This document shows, piece by piece, positions 18,235 to 27,785 of a stretch of 64,000 nt of DNA; within the stretch, counting starts at the first letter, position 1; the number at the start of each line of letters is the position of its first letter. The stretch covers positions 95,692 through 159,691 of the forward strand of contig NZ_LIUQ01000007.1 in the NCBI RefSeq assembly GCF_001276715.1, read 5' to 3'. The notes under the pieces were generated by a model. The model saw only the letters and a program-made list of their open reading frames with translations, was not told the origin of the DNA and did no database searches. The stretch comes from Planktothricoides sp. SR001 (lineage in GTDB: Bacteria > Cyanobacteriota > Cyanobacteriia > Cyanobacteriales > Laspinemataceae). Position numbers and translations under genes: made by a program.

Positions 18235-18579
18235 ATGAAAAAAGAATATAATAAGCTAGTGCGCGATCGCATTCCAGAAATTCTGCTTGAAGCGGGTCTA
18301 GATTTTGAGATTAGTACCCTATCGGAAACAGAATATCGTCAGTTATTAAGAAAAAAAATTATCGAAGAAGCCCAAGAACTCGCTGAATCCGATGCGGAAC
18401 ATTTATTAACGGAATTGGCCGATTTATATGAAGTCCTCGATGCCCTAATCGAGACGTATGGTTTATCCCTAGATGCTATCCTGAAAAAACAAAAACAACG
18501 CCGCATAGAACGGGGTGGCTTTAAACAGCGAATTCAACTGCTTTGGACTGAAGAATCCTCGGATTCTCAGGCTAAATAA
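18235..18579 (+). CDS. MazG-like NTP pyrophosphohydrolase
   Basis: A 114-aa protein from ATG 18235; the frame extends to 18175 but the extra residues are not family-like. NKLVRDRIPEILLEAG at the start is typical of the short MazG/HisE-like all-alpha NTP-PPases, and the metal-binding acidic helices follow (KKIIEEAQELAE, then LLTELADLYEVLDAL). These enzymes remove non-canonical or excess nucleotides. It lies 82 bp after the DndD-like gene in the same direction, so it could be part of the same unit, since nucleotide-altering enzymes are frequent in defence loci, but it is also a common stand-alone gene. Confidence 0.8.
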   Translation: MKKEYNKLVRDRIPEILLEAGLDFEISTLSETEYRQLLRKKIIEEAQELAESDAEHLLTELADLYEVLDALIETYGLSLDAILKKQKQRRIERGGFKQRIQLLWTEESSDSQAK

Positions 18580-18692
18580 TTTATCGATCAAAAATTTTTA
18601 CTATTCCCTCTTCCCTCTTCCCTCTTCCCCGTTCCCTCTTCCCCGTTCCCCGTTCCCTATTACCATAAGTAATTTATTCAGTGAGGAAGATT

Positions 18693-20576
18693 ATGTTTTC
18701 TGATATTGATAATCATTGGGCAAAAGAATGCATTATCCAACTAGCTAAACGAAACCTGGTCAGCGGTTATCCTGATCGCAATTATCGCCCCAATGCCCCA
18801 GTGACTCGGGCAGAATTTGCGGTACTAATGTGTAATTTATTTGCCAATGCCCCAGTGGTACAGACGGCGGTTAACTTTAAAGATGTACCGGAAAACTACT
18901 GGGCGTATCGAGCCATTAAAACCGCTTCAGAAAAAGCATTTTTTGTGGGATATCCCGATTTTAGTTTTAAGCCCAATCAGCAAATTCCTAGAGTTCAAGC
19001 TATTATTGTGGTGGCGGCCCAACTGAAGTTAAAAGCCCCAACCGATGTTGATCGAATTCTTGCCAGTGCTTTCAATGATGCTATGCAAATTCCTAATTAC
19101 GCTAAAAACATGATTGCCGCTGCCACAATTGGCTCCCTGGTAGTAAATTATCCCAACGTAAAAGAACTAAAAGCGAATCAAAGTGCCACCAGAGGTGAAA
19201 TTGCCACTTTATTAACTCAAGCGTTACAAATTCCCGGTGTACCTGAAGAATATATTTCCAGAGTGCAGCAATTATCTGGAGAAATTCGCCCCTTACCGGG
19301 AGGGCTAGATTCAATTCCTACTTTTAATAGTAATAGTCCGGAAGTAGTGGAAAATTCGGGAATTTTATTATCTACATTTCCCCCCACGGGCAAACAAGTG
19401 CCAACAGCGCATTTAAATTTTCCTTTTACGGGTAGGTTTGATGTGTTCACTCACCATATTACCCGCGCCCGATATCAGGCAGAAACCCATCCGTTTTATC
19501 AAGGAATTTTGATGCATAATCCTACGAATGAAACGGTGGTGGTGGAAGTTTTGACAGGAGCGAGTTATTTGACTTCTCCTGATGCTTTTTTTATCAATTT
19601 ACCACCGATGGTGGATAACAGCTTTGGGGATGTTTTTTCTGGGCCGGGTAGTCGGGTGATGAATGAGGTTTTACGCCAACGAAGACAGGCCATTTTTCCT
19701 AAATATATTGATATTCCTGCCAAAGGATATCAAATGTTATTAAATTTACCGATTCCTCTGGGTAATCGGGTGCCGGTTTCTAATGCGCGATCTACCATGA
19801 TGCGGTTGTCGAGTAATGGCCGAATTTATTTGGCGAATTTGGCCATGAAAGCGCCGAAAAATGCCGATGGTAGCTATCGATCGCCCACGGTGGAGGAATG
19901 GCGCAATTTATTAGTCACAGGTAAATTAGTTTCTCCTAGGGATTCGGTGCCCACTCCCTTAGAACCGGAGGTGAAATTTCCCATTGTATTTAGTCGAGTA
20001 GCGGGAGTATCCCAGGGCACCCAATGGAAAGGGCAAATTACCGATAATTCTAACAGTTCATTCTTGAGTATTCCCAACCCTGGACAAGCCTTTTCTTATC
20101 CCATTGCCACCATTCATCAGGTCACATTGGGTACTCAACAAGTGCAAAGTGCTAAAATGTTAGTTCGTTATCCAGATACCGCCTATTTTGCTCATGCCAA
20201 TTATGGCATAGAATATGACTTAATTGTGCCATTGCAGAATAAAACCCGTGCAACTCAGACGATATCAGTGATATTTTCTTCTCCTTTAAAAAATAGCGAA
20301 GCCGACCCACCGAATCAAAATGAATTGGTATTTTTAAATGGCAGCGATCGCATCTTTTTCCGAGGAACTGTCCGAGTCAGTTATCTGGACGAAGTGGGGG
20401 AAGAACATACCCGCTATTTTCACTTAGTTCAACCGGAAGGACATGAGGGCAAACCTTTAGTCACCTTGACCATGTTACCGGGTTCTCACACCCGCATTCA
20501 AGTGAATTTCCTTTATCCCCCAGATGCTACACCTCCCCAAGTTTTAACGGTAAAAAATGAGGGGTCGAAAAATTAA
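18693..20576 (+). CDS. SLH-domain protein with DUF3370
   Basis: A protein of about 627 aa. Residues 1-170 carry SLH repeats (FSDIDNHWAKECI, SGYPDRNYRPNAPVTRAEF, then FKDVPENYWAYRAI and GYPDFSFKPNQ), which bind cell-wall polysaccharide. From about residue 195 the sequence is the cyanobacterial DUF3370 (LPGGLDSIP, HLNFPFTGRFDVFTHH, GSRVMNEVLRQRR). No signal peptide is visible at either start, which is odd for an SLH protein. ATG 18693 is preferred over GTG 18681 because GAGGAAG lies 5 bp upstream of it. Function is structural or envelope-related by inference. Confidence 0.85.
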   Translation: MFSDIDNHWAKECIIQLAKRNLVSGYPDRNYRPNAPVTRAEFAVLMCNLFANAPVVQTAVNFKDVPENYWAYRAIKTASEKAFFVGYPDFSFKPNQQIPRVQAIIVVAAQLKLKAPTDVDRILASAFNDAMQIPNYAKNMIAAATIGSLVVNYPNVKELKANQSATRGEIATLLTQALQIPGVPEEYISRVQQLSGEIRPLPGGLDSIPTFNSNSPEVVENSGILLSTFPPTGKQVPTAHLNFPFTGRFDVFTHHITRARYQAETHPFYQGILMHNPTNETVVVEVLTGASYLTSPDAFFINLPPMVDNSFGDVFSGPGSRVMNEVLRQRRQAIFPKYIDIPAKGYQMLLNLPIPLGNRVPVSNARSTMMRLSSNGRIYLANLAMKAPKNADGSYRSPTVEEWRNLLVTGKLVSPRDSVPTPLEPEVKFPIVFSRVAGVSQGTQWKGQITDNSNSSFLSIPNPGQAFSYPIATIHQVTLGTQQVQSAKMLVRYPDTAYFAHANYGIEYDLIVPLQNKTRATQTISVIFSSPLKNSEADPPNQNELVFLNGSDRIFFRGTVRVSYLDEVGEEHTRYFHLVQPEGHEGKPLVTLTMLPGSHTRIQVNFLYPPDATPPQVLTVKNEGSKN

Positions 20577-20760
20577 AACCCCGTCCCTATATGATTGATA
20601 GAAAAAACAAGATATTAGACAATTCAGGCTTTCCCAAGCTAAAAAGCCGAGTGGCGCCCTTTTCCGCTATCGGTTGGGGGCATCGATGCCGGTATTAAAG
20701 AATTGTCTAGTCTCTTGTTCTCGATCGCTTGCTTAATTAAAAATCAAGATTAAACCGGCA

Positions 20761-21543
20761 TTAACCCGGCGATCGATAGCCGCCAAATATGGCTAATTGA
20801 TAATATTTCCAGGGCACCATCACCGGATGAAAGCCGACGTTTTTCAACATAGCCAACTGATCTAATAAATCACCCATTTCCTGTTCATGGGAATACCCTT
20901 CGGGTTTCGTTGGGGCAATTTGCTCTCGAAGTTTGCTCAAAGTATTTCCGTGACTCACCGCCCATTCTTCGCGAGTTTTTTGATAAAATTCCACGAGGTT
21001 AGGTAAATCGGGCAACACCAAATCCCCATTCCAAAAACAACCGTTTGGCTGTAAATTTTCGCCAATCCATTGAAACACTTTTTCTTTCATTGGATCTGTT
21101 AAATGGTGAATAGCCAAAGATGACAAACAAACATCAAACCCATTTTTGGGAGCCAAAGGTGCATTCAGGCTGGCTAAATTGCCAAAATCAGCTTTAATCC
21201 AATGGACTTGTTCTCCATAGCCAAATTTGTCAATTTTCACACTGGCAAAATCTAGCATTCGAGGAGAATAATCCACGGCGACAATTTCAATTTCCGGAAA
21301 TCGACTGAGGATTTTGCCCGTGAGTTCACCCGTCCCACAACCCAGTTCTAACAACTGTCGAGTATTCGGTGGAATGCAATGTACAAGCAGATCCAGCATT
21401 TCATCATAACGGGGCAATAGTTGTCGAATGTTGCGATCGTAGTCAGTCAGATTTAGGAAAAGTTCTCCAGGAAATATCTCTTGCATAAATTCAAATTCCC
21501 TTAAATTGAATTGGAGAATTGCCTCTTGATTGTAGAAATTCAC
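20761..21543 (-). CDS. Class I SAM-dependent methyltransferase
   Basis: A protein of up to 260 aa. The SAM site is LLELGCGTGELTG near residue 65, followed by an acidic residue in IVAVDYSPRML and the motif FDVCLSSLAIHHL, all typical of the methyltransferase-25/11 group. The substrate is unknown. The frame opens with GTG at 21543; an internal ATG (MQEIFPGE, about residue 20) is an alternative start. It is convergent with the SLH gene. Confidence 0.85.
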   Translation of the reverse strand: MNFYNQEAILQFNLREFEFMQEIFPGELFLNLTDYDRNIRQLLPRYDEMLDLLVHCIPPNTRQLLELGCGTGELTGKILSRFPEIEIVAVDYSPRMLDFASVKIDKFGYGEQVHWIKADFGNLASLNAPLAPKNGFDVCLSSLAIHHLTDPMKEKVFQWIGENLQPNGCFWNGDLVLPDLPNLVEFYQKTREEWAVSHGNTLSKLREQIAPTKPEGYSHEQEMGDLLDQLAMLKNVGFHPVMVPWKYYQLAIFGGYRSPG

Positions 21544-21791
21544 CCAATTTTATTGTACCTGATTAATCTAATATTTCAGTGATTTTTCCGGATGATTCCC
21601 GATCGCGATCGCTATTTTGTTGACTGTTGACTGTTGACTGTTGACTTTTGACTGTTGACCCCCCTCTGCACGGGGGCTGACGGTTATTGGTTATTTTGTT
21701 AAAAATAATAAGCAATAAGCAATAAGCAATAATTCTCGACCATCACCACCGATCGCGCAATCGTAACTTCATCCGCTAGAATTTACCCAGG

Positions 21792-23243
21792 GTGTTCATG
21801 GTTTTATTGGGTTCAGTCTTTTTAATTTTCTCTATGCATGACAAAAAGCTCTCATTGTTTTACTTGATTAAAGCTAGATTATCTAAAAGAATCGTTTTTT
21901 GGGTATTTCTCAGTTTAATTGCCATTGAAGCCATAATTTTAATCCCTTCAGCGCAGCGACGAGAACAAGAACTTCTAGAGCAATTAACCGAGGTATCCTC
22001 GGCCAAAGTCAGTTGGCTAATTCAAACCTACCCGATGATTTCTAGTCAAGAATTTATAGTGCAATTACGGCGACTAAAAATTGAAACAATGTTTGGCAAA
22101 ATTATCGGCGGAATTCTCTATGATAGTCAGGGAAAGACTCTCCATCAATTTGGAGAAATTCCCTCCCTTGATTGGGAACAGGTAATGAGCGATCGCCTCA
22201 AACTCAAGCCGCACGATCTGGATCGATACGATCTGGCTTGGAAATTAGAACATATTCCGGGAAACTACATATTAATTTTGCGCCATGATGTATCTTTAAT
22301 TGGCATAGAATTATGGGCATATAAAGCCCGAATTGCTGGCTTAGTAGTCTTAATTTCTCTCGTAGTCACTTCAACAACGATGTTTGTCTTAGGAAAAACG
22401 GTAATTTTTCCTGTATTGCAACTGCGCGATGACATCCTAGGGGCGGGAGAAGCCCTGAGTCAAGACTTACCCACCCCAGACTTTTATTCTTGTTCCGTGC
22501 AAAGAACTGATGAATTAGGAGAAGTTATGCAAGCGTTTAAGCAAATGTTTGAAAGAGTCCATCAAGAAATTGCCGAACGAAAACAAGCGGAAGAAATGTT
22601 ACGAGGCGAACAGCAAAAATCGGAAACTTTACTCTTAAATATTTTACCCACTGCGATCGCAAAAAAATTAAAGAATGGAGAAAATCACATTGCCGATGGA
22701 TTTGCCTCAGTAACGATTTTGTTTGCGGATATTGTCGGCTTTACCCAACTTTCCCAACAAACATCCCCCGCTGATTTAGTCCAATTATTAAACCATATTT
22801 TTTCTGCCTTTGATCGCTTAAGCGAAAAACATCAATTAGAAAAAATAAAAACCATTGGGGATGCGTATATGGTGGTGGGAGGTTTGCCCATTCCCAGACC
22901 GGATCACGCCGAAGCGATCGCGGCAATGGCCCTGGATATGCAAGATGCGATCGCCGATTTTAATGCCCAAAATAAATCCGATTTAACCATGCGAATTGGC
23001 ATCAATACCGGGGCAGCGATCGCTGGAGTCATTGGCACCAAAAAATTTATCTATGACCTATGGGGTGATGCGGTCAATACTGCCTCTCGCATGGAGTCCC
23101 ACGGCATTCCTGGAGAAATTCAGGTGACAGAATCTACCTACAATCTGCTGAAAAACAAATATTCTTTCCAGCCACGGGGAAAAATTCATATTAAAGGCAA
23201 AGGAAAAATGACGACCTATTTACTGAAAAAATCAGATAGTTAG
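21792..23243 (+). CDS. Membrane-bound class III adenylate cyclase
   Basis: A 483-aa protein (GTG 21792 or ATG 21798). A membrane helix near residues 35-55, an extracytoplasmic sensor region of ~120 aa, a second helix near 185-205, then a HAMP-like linker and the cyclase domain from about residue 300. Metal-binding Asp residues are in LFADIVGF and TIGDAYMVVGG. The purine-specifying Lys (EKIKTIGDAY) and Asp (YDLWGDAVN) are the ATP-type pair, and the transition-state Asn/Arg lie in WGDAVNTASRM. It should make cAMP in response to a periplasmic signal. Confidence 0.9.
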   Translation: MFMVLLGSVFLIFSMHDKKLSLFYLIKARLSKRIVFWVFLSLIAIEAIILIPSAQRREQELLEQLTEVSSAKVSWLIQTYPMISSQEFIVQLRRLKIETMFGKIIGGILYDSQGKTLHQFGEIPSLDWEQVMSDRLKLKPHDLDRYDLAWKLEHIPGNYILILRHDVSLIGIELWAYKARIAGLVVLISLVVTSTTMFVLGKTVIFPVLQLRDDILGAGEALSQDLPTPDFYSCSVQRTDELGEVMQAFKQMFERVHQEIAERKQAEEMLRGEQQKSETLLLNILPTAIAKKLKNGENHIADGFASVTILFADIVGFTQLSQQTSPADLVQLLNHIFSAFDRLSEKHQLEKIKTIGDAYMVVGGLPIPRPDHAEAIAAMALDMQDAIADFNAQNKSDLTMRIGINTGAAIAGVIGTKKFIYDLWGDAVNTASRMESHGIPGEIQVTESTYNLLKNKYSFQPRGKIHIKGKGKMTTYLLKKSDS

Positions 23244-23340
23244 ACTAATTTTGACATTTTTAGAGATCGAATAGTCAGTAGACCGCTGACAGTGGCCGAT
23301 TGACCGTGAAAGCAAAAAATAGAGAAATTTCTAAAAGCGC

Positions 23341-23990
23341 TCTCAAGTATAGTCGCCCATAATGAAAGAATTTGGAAATTAGCCTTTACCCCAGACGGTA
23401 AAGTGATCGCCTCTGCCAGTAAAGATGGCACCGTGAAATTATGGCAAACCGATGGCACACTTTTGGCCACATTGAATCATCAAGGGGGTGCGGTTTGGGG
23501 CGTCGCCATTAGTCCCCAAGGGGATTTGATTGCCTCTAGCAGTCGGGATGACACCGTAAAACTCTGGAAATTAGATGGCACCCTAGTGAAAACCATTAAC
23601 GGGCAGAGTAGAGGCATCACCAGAGTCGCATTTAGTCCCGATGGTCAAACCATTGCCACTGGGGGTGTAGATAATACGGTAAAGCTGTGGAACTGGCAAG
23701 GAGAATTACTAGCCAATTTGCCCGGACATACCGGCATGGTGGTCAGGGTTGCCTTTACCCCGGATGCTGACTTTGTGGTTTCTGGGAGCGACGATTCCCT
23801 TTCCTGAGCTTCGCGAACGCACCGTGATTATTTGGGATTTAGCAAAAATTCATACCTGAAAAAACTAGCTTATGGCTGCGACTGGGTACGGGATTATTTG
23901 CACCACAATCCTCTGGTGGAAGCAAAAGACCGAAACCTTTGTGATGGGGTGAAAAGTGATGGGGTGAAAAGTGATGGGGTGAAAAAATAG
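23341..23990 (+). pseudogene. WD40 repeat gene remnant with repeat insertion and frameshift
   Basis: Three to four WD40 repeats can be read (AHNERIWKLAFTPDGKVIAS, then DGTVKLWQTDG, DDTVKLWKLDG, DNTVKLWNWQG). The 5' part encoding any NACHT or kinase domain is missing. At 23794-23821 about 26 bp including GCTTCGCGAACGC is inserted in what should be SGSDDRTVIIWDL, causing a stop. A second frameshift near 23860 separates the usual tail (LAYGCDWVRDYLHHNP). The final codons are a 3-fold repeat of GTGATGGGGTGAAAA ending at 23990. Confidence 0.8.
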
Positions 23991-24358
23991 GCAACGTCCT
24001 ACATCATGGGTATCTTAGAGTCAAGAAACCCGGTTTCTTGATTCAGGTAAATGTTATATCAAATTTTAGGCAGAAACCCGGTTTCTCTGTCCCAGGAAAA
24101 ACCTGAAAAAATGTAGCCTATTTTACTGTTTAAAAAACCATCGTTTTTTTGATGGATTCCTGATGGATTTCAAATAGAAAACCAAACTTCAGACTGAAGT
24201 TTGGCTTTCAAGGTATATATGTTTTGATGGCTAGGGTCTTTATCTGGGCTGACCCCATTTGAACTAACTATATGTTTGCATAACTTTGGCAAAATTGCCA
24301 ATACCTTAATAATTTCTTTATAATCTCGCAAAATTAGGATGGTAAAAGGTTATAGCCG
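23991..24358. repeat. Intergenic with GAAACCCGGTTTCT copies and hairpin
   Basis: Full palindrome copies at about 24022-24040 and 24072-24087. An AAACCAAACTTCAGACTGAAGTTTGG hairpin region lies at about 24180-24208 (arms CCAAACTTCAG and CTGAAGTTTGG, T-rich after), which could terminate transcription. No gene seen. Confidence 0.65.
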
Positions 24359-24877
24359 CTACTTATGGGTGAGTGTCGCCCCCAAAACTTGGGAAAACCA
24401 AACTTCAAACGAGCGTAAGCGAGCCATGCCCAATCCTTCAGCGGGATCGACTAATGGTTCTACTAAAATAGTAAACATTCCTAACCGATTGCCTGCGAGA
24501 ACATCGGTAAAGAGGCGATCGCCCACCATCGCTAATTGTTCCACCGGCAACTGCATTTGCTCCACCGCTTGTCTTAACTTCCGACGGGATGGTTTAGCCG
24601 CCCCAGCAATATAAGGCAAATTCAGGGCATCTCCGATACGAGCAATCCGGGCTGAAATCACATTATTACTAACCAACCATAAACTAGCGACTTGTCGAAT
24701 TTCACTCACCCATTGTTGTAACTCATCGGAGATATGATCTTGATTAATTGGCACCAGAGTTTCATCAACATCTAAAACCAGTCCTTTGAGATGATGTTGC
24801 TGAATTAATTCTGGAGTAATCGTCAAAACTGAACTGCCCAAAACGAGATCCGGTTCTAAAAGTTTGCCCCAAGACAT
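24359..24877 (-). CDS. yqeG: YqeG-family HAD IIIA phosphatase
   Basis: A 172-aa HAD-superfamily phosphatase. Motif I is VLDVDETLVP (nucleophile and acid Asp), motif II LVSNN, motif III Lys in AKPSRRKL, motif IV VGDRLFTDVLAGNRLGM. Length and order match YqeG; homologues in plants and cyanobacteria act on phosphatidylglycerophosphate-type substrates, but that activity is not proven for this gene. It is the last of the ruvX, DUF3727, mltG, yqeG set on the minus strand, an order I recall as common in cyanobacteria. Confidence 0.88.
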   Translation of the reverse strand: MSWGKLLEPDLVLGSSVLTITPELIQQHHLKGLVLDVDETLVPINQDHISDELQQWVSEIRQVASLWLVSNNVISARIARIGDALNLPYIAGAAKPSRRKLRQAVEQMQLPVEQLAMVGDRLFTDVLAGNRLGMFTILVEPLVDPAEGLGMARLRSFEVWFSQVLGATLTHK

Positions 24878-25003
24878 GGTATTTTACTCTTTATTTTACG
24901 CTAAAATAGTAATAATAATATTAACAACCAATTAAGAATTAATAAAGTGTGAAGTTAGGCGATATTGCCTCGAACTTCACACTTAATGGTTTGACCAGGA
25001 TAA

Positions 25004-26116
25004 CTATTGTCGCGCCCCATCTCGGCGATCGTGAATTTCCTCCTGCGCTTTTTGATGTTCGGCCAAGGTACGGCTAAATACATGAGTGCCATCATAGCGA
25101 GCGACAAAATACAAATATTCAGTTTTTTGCGGATTTAAACTCGCTGTTAAACTCGGCAGTCCTGGTGAGCCAATGGGAGTTGGAGGTAAACCCACATTGA
25201 GATAAGTATTATAAGGAGAAGGAGTCTCAACTTGTTCCCAAGTTAAAGGGCGATCGGGAGTTTGTGTCACCCCTAATCCATATTCAACGGTTGGGTCAGC
25301 ACCCAGAGGAATTCCTTCTTCTAATCGTCTGGCAAATACCCCAGCAATCAGCGGACGTTCTTGTGCGATCACCGCTTCTCTTTCAACAATACTAGCCAGA
25401 GTCACCCATTCTTTTAAACTGTAATTAGTTTGGGCTTTCCCGGCTTCATAAACTGGCAGGACTAATCGTTCAAATTGCCCTAGCATTTGGCGGATCACTG
25501 CTTGTGGACTGATCTGATCGCTATTGAGATGATAAGTGTCTGGATATAAAAATCCTTCTAGGTGAGGAATATCTTTGGGTAGCCAGGGAAATTCATTGGT
25601 GGGAATTTCTGACGCGGCAGCCATGAATTCTTTAGCGCTGAAAAAACCAAGGGACTCAAGATAATCCGCCATCTTTTTCAGTGTCCAACCTTCCCGGATC
25701 GTGTAGCCATCTTGAACGACCGATCCTCGCCAAATTTTAGTGGCGATCGCATTCAAATCTTCCGTTGGGTAAAACTCATAAGCCCCTGCCTGGAATCCAC
25801 CATTGGGTTCTCGGAAAGTTTGCCAGCGAGTCCATAATTTCCACGCGGTTTCCGACCGAATCAACCCTTGGTTGATTAATTTTGTACCGATTTGCTGTCC
25901 CGGAGTTCCCGAAGCGATTTCTAAATAGATCGCTTTGGGTTTTGACTCTTCATCGGTCTCTTTTGTAAACGGTGAAGCCATTGGCGCACTGGCGGACATC
26001 CACCAGGCCCCAGCTTGCAACCCAGCCACTCCTAGCAATCCGCAAAAAAACAGAAAAGAAAAGAAAACACGAGTAACGATCCTAGTTGGATTTTTTTTGG
26101 GTTTGCTTTTCAGCAC
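25004..26116 (-). CDS. mltG: Endolytic transglycosylase MltG
   Basis: A 370-aa YceG/MltG protein. A membrane helix lies at about residues 15-37, then a LysM-like region and the lytic domain. The catalytic glutamate is in SIVEREAV, followed by ERPLIAGVFARRL, LGADPTVEYGLG and the family segment SPYNTYLNVGLPPTPIGSPG. It cleaves nascent peptidoglycan strands at the plasma membrane and sets glycan length. The start is GTG 26116 with a GGGGAGAG site just upstream. It sits between DUF3727 and yqeG genes. Confidence 0.92.
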   Translation of the reverse strand: MLKSKPKKNPTRIVTRVFFSFLFFCGLLGVAGLQAGAWWMSASAPMASPFTKETDEESKPKAIYLEIASGTPGQQIGTKLINQGLIRSETAWKLWTRWQTFREPNGGFQAGAYEFYPTEDLNAIATKIWRGSVVQDGYTIREGWTLKKMADYLESLGFFSAKEFMAAASEIPTNEFPWLPKDIPHLEGFLYPDTYHLNSDQISPQAVIRQMLGQFERLVLPVYEAGKAQTNYSLKEWVTLASIVEREAVIAQERPLIAGVFARRLEEGIPLGADPTVEYGLGVTQTPDRPLTWEQVETPSPYNTYLNVGLPPTPIGSPGLPSLTASLNPQKTEYLYFVARYDGTHVFSRTLAEHQKAQEEIHDRRDGARQ

Positions 26117-26178
26117 GATCTCTCCCCCCCCCTAATTACTTGTCAACTGAAGATTTCCGACCCTGATTATGATGAAAC

Positions 26179-26757
26179 TTAATTCATTTCACTAAATAAG
26201 TGTTCTTCAATCATTCCTTCCAAGCTTGGTAACATCGGTTCGAGTTCTTCTAATTCTTCATCAGAGAGTAATTGCGGTTGTCCATTTTCGTCCAATCGAG
26301 CCAAAATAAAAAATGGATCTAGCGGTGTATAAATGGCATACTCCTGCTCTTCATTATAAAAACTAGCCAGCAGTTGTAACTCCTCATACCCTTCTTCTTC
26401 TTCAGAAGACTCCGCCTCATCCTCTAGTAAATCGGGAAGTTCACCACTGACGGTTAGGGTGACAGCAGTGCGTTTGAGGGTGAGATTTTGTTCTTCTAGC
26501 ACCGCTTTGGCGGTTTCAAAAATCTCATCAATCTCATCAGGGTCTTCGATCGCAATGGGTTCTTCATCATCGTCATCTTCTGCCCAAGCAAAAATTTCTA
26601 CCGGGGCATCTACCGGCAAAAGCAACACATAATTTTCCCCATTTAGTTCAAACGAATGCTCAACATAACAAGCGAGCGATCGCCCAAATTCATCAGTTAC
26701 AGTCACAGATTTCGCGGAAAAGGTTCCATTTTCTTGTGGGAATTCTGATTGGGTCAT
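26179..26757 (-). CDS. DUF3727 domain protein
   Basis: A 192-aa very acidic protein. The N-terminal part (VTVTDEFGRSLACYVEHSF, YVLLLPVDAPVEIFAW) and C-terminal part (LLASFYNEEQEYAIYTPLDPFFILAR) match the DUF1292/DUF3727 arrangement conserved in cyanobacteria and plastids. Two Asp/Glu tracts are in the middle. ATG 26757 (MTQSEFPQ) is preferred to ATG 26772. Function is unknown; its constant position next to mltG and ruvX suggests a housekeeping role. Confidence 0.87.
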   Translation of the reverse strand: MTQSEFPQENGTFSAKSVTVTDEFGRSLACYVEHSFELNGENYVLLLPVDAPVEIFAWAEDDDDEEPIAIEDPDEIDEIFETAKAVLEEQNLTLKRTAVTLTVSGELPDLLEDEAESSEEEEGYEELQLLASFYNEEQEYAIYTPLDPFFILARLDENGQPQLLSDEELEELEPMLPSLEGMIEEHLFSEMN

Positions 26758-26772
26758 AACCTTATAGAACAA

Positions 26773-27183
26773 TTGAATATTGTAGCAAATAGTACCAATC
26801 AGTGCTGATTTAACACACTGATTAATGGGTCACTCTTTAGACGATAGTTTGGCGATGAATTACCCATGCTAAAATATCTTCGGTCATATAGTGGCCTAAT
26901 CTAAAGACACATTCAGAATATCACGGCCTTGGGACATCTGGCCGAGTGTCAAAAATTAATGATTGACCATTGGTTGTTGTTGGTCTGTCGTTGTTGGTTG
27001 TTTGTTCTTGGTTAGTTACTCGTTATTATTTATTCGTTATTAGTTATAAAATTATTTGCTAGAAAGTTATTTGCTAAGGGAACGGGGAAATTCACACTCA
27101 GCAAAGAACCGCCATCATAGGAGTGCCGGAGAGCAAGGAATAGGACATTCGGGTCATTCGGGACAACCGTCAACCGTCAACCG
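26773..27183. other. Intergenic, simple TTGTTGG repeats
   Basis: Contains degenerate TTGGTTGTTG and TTATTCGTTATT runs at about 26960-27050 and a CAACCGTCAACCGTCAACC run at 27165-27190 that also supplies the last codons of ruvX. No gene or clear terminator seen. Confidence 0.6.
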
Positions 27184-27678
27184 TCAACCGTCAACGGTTC
27201 CTCTCTCCTCATCCTGGCTGAGGGTTCCGGGTTCAGGGGTGAGGGCTGATAGCTTTTGCCGACGGTCATCTAACCATTGCTGCAAAATCAGGGCAGCGGC
27301 TTTGCGATCGATCAGCCCCTTATTTCGGGAAGGGGAAATATTTTCCGCCTTGAGCATTTCTTCCGCCTGAAAAGAAGTTAAGCGCTCATCCACATACTCC
27401 ACAGGTAACTGTAAAGCCGTAGAGAGCGCTTGAGCAAATTTGAGGATCTGTCGAGATTGGAGCCCAACGGTGCCATCCATCGAATAAGGTAAACCGACGA
27501 CGAGGACTTGGACTTCGCGATCGCGGATAATTGCTTCTAGGTTGGCGACCACCTGGGCAAAAGATTTGCGGTAGATAGTCTCCAACCCGGTAGCAATCAA
27601 CCCCGTGCCATCACAACCTGCGACACCAATTCGCTTTCTACCGAGATCCAAACCTAAAGCAGAGATTTTTTTTGTCAC
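27184..27678 (-). CDS. ruvX: Putative Holliday junction resolvase RuvX (YqgF)
   Basis: A 164-aa RNase H-fold protein. LGLDLGRKRIGVAG holds the first catalytic Asp, VVGLPYSMDG follows, then YVDERLTSFQAEEML with the second acidic pair, and DRKAAALILQQWL with the last. The family is credited with pre-16S rRNA 5' processing and possibly junction resolution. The last ~20 residues (from LSALTPEP to GTVDG) are a low-complexity tail read from repeats, longer than usual. First gene of the mltG cluster. Confidence 0.9.
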   Translation of the reverse strand: MTKKISALGLDLGRKRIGVAGCDGTGLIATGLETIYRKSFAQVVANLEAIIRDREVQVLVVGLPYSMDGTVGLQSRQILKFAQALSTALQLPVEYVDERLTSFQAEEMLKAENISPSRNKGLIDRKAAALILQQWLDDRRQKLSALTPEPGTLSQDEERGTVDG

Positions 27679-27785
27679 CGTTAACTGTTAAAACCTTGAA
27701 AATGAACCATAAACGCCTGTACCATCGTCAACCCAGTCTAACCCCACGGGTGCTTTGTATGGAACACGGTGAACCAACGGGACAA

